DNA of 64,000 nucleotides from Corynebacterium sp. MSK008 (GTDB lineage: Bacteria > Actinomycetota > Actinomycetes > Mycobacteriales > Mycobacteriaceae), in the NCBI RefSeq assembly GCF_030232585.1, contig NZ_JASPJX010000003.1, forward strand, positions 149,523 to 213,522, in the 5' to 3' direction. The notes beneath the pieces were generated by a model. It ran no database searches. It saw only the letters and a program-made list of their open reading frames with translations, and had not been told where the DNA came from. Positions 61,261-64,000 of the stretch are shown one piece after another. The position numbers were made by a program, and so were the translations under genes. The stretch's first letter is position 1; each line of letters begins with the position of its first letter.

Positions 61261-64000
61261 CTAAAATCCGTAGTGTTTCAGCTGCGCCCGAATGGCGTCC
61301 TGGTTGAGGAAGGCCGCGTACCCCACACCCGCGATCATCGCGAGCAGGCCGAGTACCACTGCGATCCATCCGCCGAAGGCCGACGATCCGTCGGACGAAC
61401 CCGAGGACGTCCGGTTCTGCTTTGCCGCCGGGGCAGGCGTGTCGGTGGCGGTGAACGCGTACTCCACAATCTTTGTCGATCCGTCCGGGAACGTCACCTT
61501 CATCGGCACCTTCAGCACCGTGCCCACCGGCACGTCGCTGTTCGGCTTCGCGGTGAGCTCGCCGGTAGCCCGGTCGTAGAACACTTGCCAGCCGTCGTGG
61601 TCGAACTCCGCCAGCTTGGCGTTGTGGTTGAGCCCGGTGCGCACCGTTGCGGCTTCGCCGACTTCAGCGGTCACCCCAGCCACTCGCGGGGTGAAGCGCG
61701 CCGCCTCCGATGCTGCCGTGACCTGCACGGTGATCTCCTCGGTGCTGCCGTCCGCGTAGCGCACGCGCACCGTCACCGTGTACGGGGTGTCCAGTTGCGC
61801 GTCGGCGGGAAGCTCGATCTTCAGCGCGCCTGTTTGCTTATCGACGCCCACGTCCCGCAGCCCCCCGCCATCAACCACAGCAAACGTGGTGCCAGCCGGC
61901 ACGGAGCCCCTCAGTTTGACGGTCGCGGTGCCGCCAGGCGCTGCCGAGACATCGGCGTACGAGGGGGAATGGGCGGCGGAGAGGGCGGAGCTCGTCGATA
62001 CGCGAACGCTCGCAGTAAGTTCTGCGGACGACCCGTCGGCGAAGTAGGCGATGACCGGCACCTTCACCTCACCCTGCTGTGGCGCGAAAACGCGCAGGTT
62101 GCCGGTGTGCTCGTCCACGATGGCGACCCAATCGCCCAGCGGCTGCGAGCGATCCACCTCAAACGTGGTGCCCTCCGGCAACACCTTCGCGCCGGTACGC
62201 AGCACGGTGATGCCCTCGCCGGGGCGCACCGACAAGCCCTCCTCATAGCCGAGCTCGGTGGTGTCCGCGAGAAGCGGATCGCCGATCTCCACCTCAGCGG
62301 CGTAGGTGCGGGAAGAACCGTCCGGGAACGTCACCTTCACCGGAATCTCCCGGATGCCGGGTGCCGCGTCCTTCGGCGGGGTGAAGGTGAGGCGGCCGTT
62401 GTTATCGACGCGAACCCAGTCCGCGTAAGCCGGGTCCACTTCAAAGCGGGTGCCCTCCGGGAGGCGGCGATCGGCGTACACGAAGGGGCCGTCCGTAACA
62501 GTCGCGCGCGGGCGACCGGCCTGGCGAGTCGCCCCAGCCGGCACCGGGATCAGCGGGAAACGCACCTCGTGCTGCTGCGACATCGGGGTCGGCTCATCCA
62601 CCTCGACGGTGATGGTGTGGGTCTCGCCCGCGTCGTTCTGGACCTCCACGCGGTACTCGCCCGGTTCGGCGTTGCGCGGCGGCCTAGCGACGACCGTGCC
62701 GTCACCCTCCACCGAAATCCAGCTCTCCTCCGCCGGGAGCTCAGTGGTGGTGCCGTCCGGCTTGACCTGCGTGACGGCGGTCGTGCGGAAGTTCGGCGGT
62801 GTTGTGGTGTCGCCGGTGCGAGTCGGCGCGGTGACCTGGGTCTGGCCAGGCTTGACCACCACGCGATCCCAGTTGAACTGGGCCTTCGGCTTTTCCGGGG
62901 TGACTACGAAACCGGGCAGCTGGACCCGCTCCCCCGCCTTTACGGTGACATTTGCGGGCGGCGGCGCGACGTGGCCTTTGGGCACGCCGACGGTGACCGT
63001 GTAGTCGCCCGGCGGCAGATCGGTGAGCTGGAACTTCCCGTCCGCGGCGACCGAAACGGAGTGGGTCTTGCCACGCGCGTCGTGCGCCGTGACAGTCGCG
63101 CCCGGCACCGGCTTGCCTGCGGGGTCGACGACCTTGCCGGCCACGGAGCCGACCGTCGGCGCCGGCGGCTGCGTCGACGGCGGGGCCGGGGCCGGAGTCG
63201 GCGATGGTTTAGGTGTAGTGGACGTCGGTGTCGGTTTCGGCGTCGTGGGCTGAGCAGACGTCGTGGGCGACGGCTTCGAGGTCGTCGGCTGGGCAGACGT
63301 CGTGGGCGACGGCTTCGGTGCCGGTGCTGAAGTCGTCGGTTCGGGTGTCGGCGTCGGGGTGGGTGCAGAAGTCGTCGGTTTCGGAGTCGGCGTCGGGGTC
63401 GGCTTTAGCTCGAGAGGAAAGTCGACGTTTTGGACCCCATTGACCGTCACGTTCCGCTGCTGCGACGTAGGCAGTACATACCGCGAAGGCAACGCTGTGA
63501 CCTCGATGGTGGTCGTGCCCGTGGGCACCCCAGGAATCGAGTACATGCCGTTAGCGTCCGTCGTCGCCGTTGCTGTGCCGGCCTTGACAGTTACTCCGGC
63601 AACGCCTGTGCTGCCCGGACCGGTCACACGACCAGACACGGTGCCGGTCTCACGCGTCGTGGAGAAATTCACACCCGTCACGCCCGCCGTCGTGACATTC
63701 TTCTGCTGCGCACCAGAAACCGAGTACCCGGCCGGTACACCATCAGTCACCTCAACCGACACCGAACCAGTCGGCACATCAGCAATCGAGTAGACACCGT
63801 CGGCATTAGTAGTAGCCGTCTTGCCGCCGGCAGTCACCGTTACATTCGCAACACCATTGCCGTCCGGATCAGTCACCCGACCAGACACGCTGCCGGTCTC
63901 ACGCGTCGTGGAGAAATCCACGTCCGTCACGCCCGCCGTCGTGACATTCTTCTGCTGCGCACCAGAAACCGAGTACCCGGCCGGTACACCATCAGTCACC
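61261..64000 (-). CDS. Large multi-domain surface protein (partial, N-terminus outside the window)
   Basis: At least 913 residues. From the window edge inward: tandem 83-residue carboxypeptidase-regulatory/SdrD-B-like beta-sandwich repeats (ETGSVSGRVTDPDG, NADGVYSIADVPTG), a third diverged copy, a Pro/Thr/Ser linker of about 85 residues, another such domain (VAGKVVDPAGKPVPGA), then about five Rib/Esp-like domains marked by YADGSTEEITVQV, FPDGSSRTYAAEV, YFADGSSAELTASV and FPDGSTKIVEYAF. It ends in a membrane helix (GGWIAVVLGLLAMIAGVGYAAFL) and a short basic tail. Likely an adhesin or envelope stalk; it is co-transcribed with the metzincin. Confidence 0.85.
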   Translation of the reverse strand, partial: VTDGVPAGYSVSGAQQKNVTTAGVTDVDFSTTRETGSVSGRVTDPDGNGVANVTVTAGGKTATTNADGVYSIADVPTGSVSVEVTDGVPAGYSVSGAQQKNVTTAGVTGVNFSTTRETGTVSGRVTGPGSTGVAGVTVKAGTATATTDANGMYSIPGVPTGTTTIEVTALPSRYVLPTSQQRNVTVNGVQNVDFPLELKPTPTPTPKPTTSAPTPTPTPEPTTSAPAPKPSPTTSAQPTTSKPSPTTSAQPTTPKPTPTSTTPKPSPTPAPAPPSTQPPAPTVGSVAGKVVDPAGKPVPGATVTAHDARGKTHSVSVAADGKFQLTDLPPGDYTVTVGVPKGHVAPPPANVTVKAGERVQLPGFVVTPEKPKAQFNWDRVVVKPGQTQVTAPTRTGDTTTPPNFRTTAVTQVKPDGTTTELPAEESWISVEGDGTVVARPPRNAEPGEYRVEVQNDAGETHTITVEVDEPTPMSQQHEVRFPLIPVPAGATRQAGRPRATVTDGPFVYADRRLPEGTRFEVDPAYADWVRVDNNGRLTFTPPKDAAPGIREIPVKVTFPDGSSRTYAAEVEIGDPLLADTTELGYEEGLSVRPGEGITVLRTGAKVLPEGTTFEVDRSQPLGDWVAIVDEHTGNLRVFAPQQGEVKVPVIAYFADGSSAELTASVRVSTSSALSAAHSPSYADVSAAPGGTATVKLRGSVPAGTTFAVVDGGGLRDVGVDKQTGALKIELPADAQLDTPYTVTVRVRYADGSTEEITVQVTAASEAARFTPRVAGVTAEVGEAATVRTGLNHNAKLAEFDHDGWQVFYDRATGELTAKPNSDVPVGTVLKVPMKVTFPDGSTKIVEYAFTATDTPAPAAKQNRTSSGSSDGSSAFGGWIAVVLGLLAMIAGVGYAAFLNQDAIRAQLKHYGF
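63157..63411 (-). repeat. Minisatellite coding for the Pro/Thr linker
   Basis: Codes for alternating Pro-Thr and Thr-Ser-Ala motifs. A 42-bp unit (14 residues, KPSPTTSAQPTT) is duplicated near 63240-63320, with further PTPTPTP runs. Such tracts change length easily by slippage. Confidence 0.75.
63412..64000 (-). repeat. Tandem 249-bp repeats of the surface protein gene
   Basis: Unit length 249 bases (83 codons). The stretches 63642-63751 and 63891-64000 differ at only about 3 of 110 positions; the unit at 63412-63641 is clearly more diverged. The array continues beyond the right edge, so copy number is unknown. Confidence 0.85.

Larger units (their letters stand above)
2438..61845. repeat. 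Dispersed short word CGTCGATARGC (19 copies of the 10-base core)
   Basis: GTCGATARGC on the plus strand at 4624, 6516, 9830, 14925, 17925, 23458, 33461, 42225, 44217, 50087 and 56877; on the minus strand (left ends) at 2438, 15809, 16390, 25031, 42588, 55660, 60566 and 61836. R is A in 13 and G in 6. The base before the core is C in 18 of 19. A one-off variant, ATCGATAGGC, lies at 58797. Most lie inside genes. Confidence 0.8.

Noticed and set aside
63157..64000. CRISPR array or mobile repeat
   Set aside because: The repeats are in frame (42 and 249 bases), encode protein domains and have no spacers of uniform length.
1..64000. Insertion sequences, prophage or genomic island
   Set aside because: No transposase, integrase, phage structural gene or att-like repeat next to either tRNA was found.

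Overview
The window looks like ordinary chromosome of a high-GC mycolic-acid actinobacterium, most likely a Corynebacterium. Supporting signs are a mycothiol S-conjugate amidase (mca), a BioQ-type operator in front of bioA, many leaderless genes whose -10 (TANNNT) ends 7-8 nt before the start codon, two pth paralogues around a nitronate monooxygenase gene, and gene orders that echo Mycobacterium tuberculosis (greA, DUF4307, mca, small membrane protein, Z-prenyl synthase, coaA, glyA, fumC; and tetR-mfd, glmU-prs, rplY-pth). I see no insertion sequence, prophage or CRISPR array. No gene-free stretch exceeds 300 bases; the longest, about 258 bases at 15704-15961, holds only promoters.

Layout. 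1-5.5 kb: CPBP protease fragment, fumC, a TetR/drug-efflux pair with its operator, and a GNAT acetyltransferase. 5.6-15.7 kb: LGFP lipoprotein, LysR substrate-domain protein divergent from a DUF5997 gene, glyA, coaA, Z-prenyl synthase, mca, greA, a Bax1-I membrane protein, a Sufu-like protein and luxS. 15.9-20.3 kb: secreted SGNH hydrolase, DoxX-like protein, SDR, an atypical tRNA-Leu(UAA), a phytase-like esterase and a second CPBP protein. 20.5-24.8 kb: mfd with its TetR gene. 24.9-30.4 kb: tRNA-Gln, a DUF3558-type lipoprotein followed by a Gly-rich PPE/WXG-like protein, multicopper oxidase and an MFS protein. 30.4-42.2 kb: glmU-prs, then a transport/aromatic aminotransferase cassette, then rplY-pth, FAH hydrolase, nitronate monooxygenase, pth2 and an FMN reductase. 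42.2-50.4 kb: prfC, patatin, bioA-bioD under a BioQ site, SDR, YihY/BrkB, and an HNH endonuclease gene preceded by a hairpin carrying two DnaA boxes. 50.4-58.8 kb: SLC13 transporter, a 61-aa leaderless ORF, an AAA ATPase behind direct repeats, MMPL exporter with TetR, DUF2200 and a zinc alcohol dehydrogenase. 58.8-64 kb: a membrane-anchored metzincin-type protease directly downstream of a large repeat-rich surface protein that runs off the right edge.

The most unusual signals are: (i) a short DNA word, CGTCGATARGC, present 19 times at its 10-base core on both strands, often inside genes and using rare codons (about 0.2 copies expected by chance); (ii) a tRNA with a UAA anticodon and Leu-type D-arm but only a 5-nt variable loop; (iii) the surface-protein/metzincin pair; (iv) the AAA-plus-winged-helix ATPase with iteron-like promoter repeats; and (v) the DnaA-box hairpin before the HNH gene.
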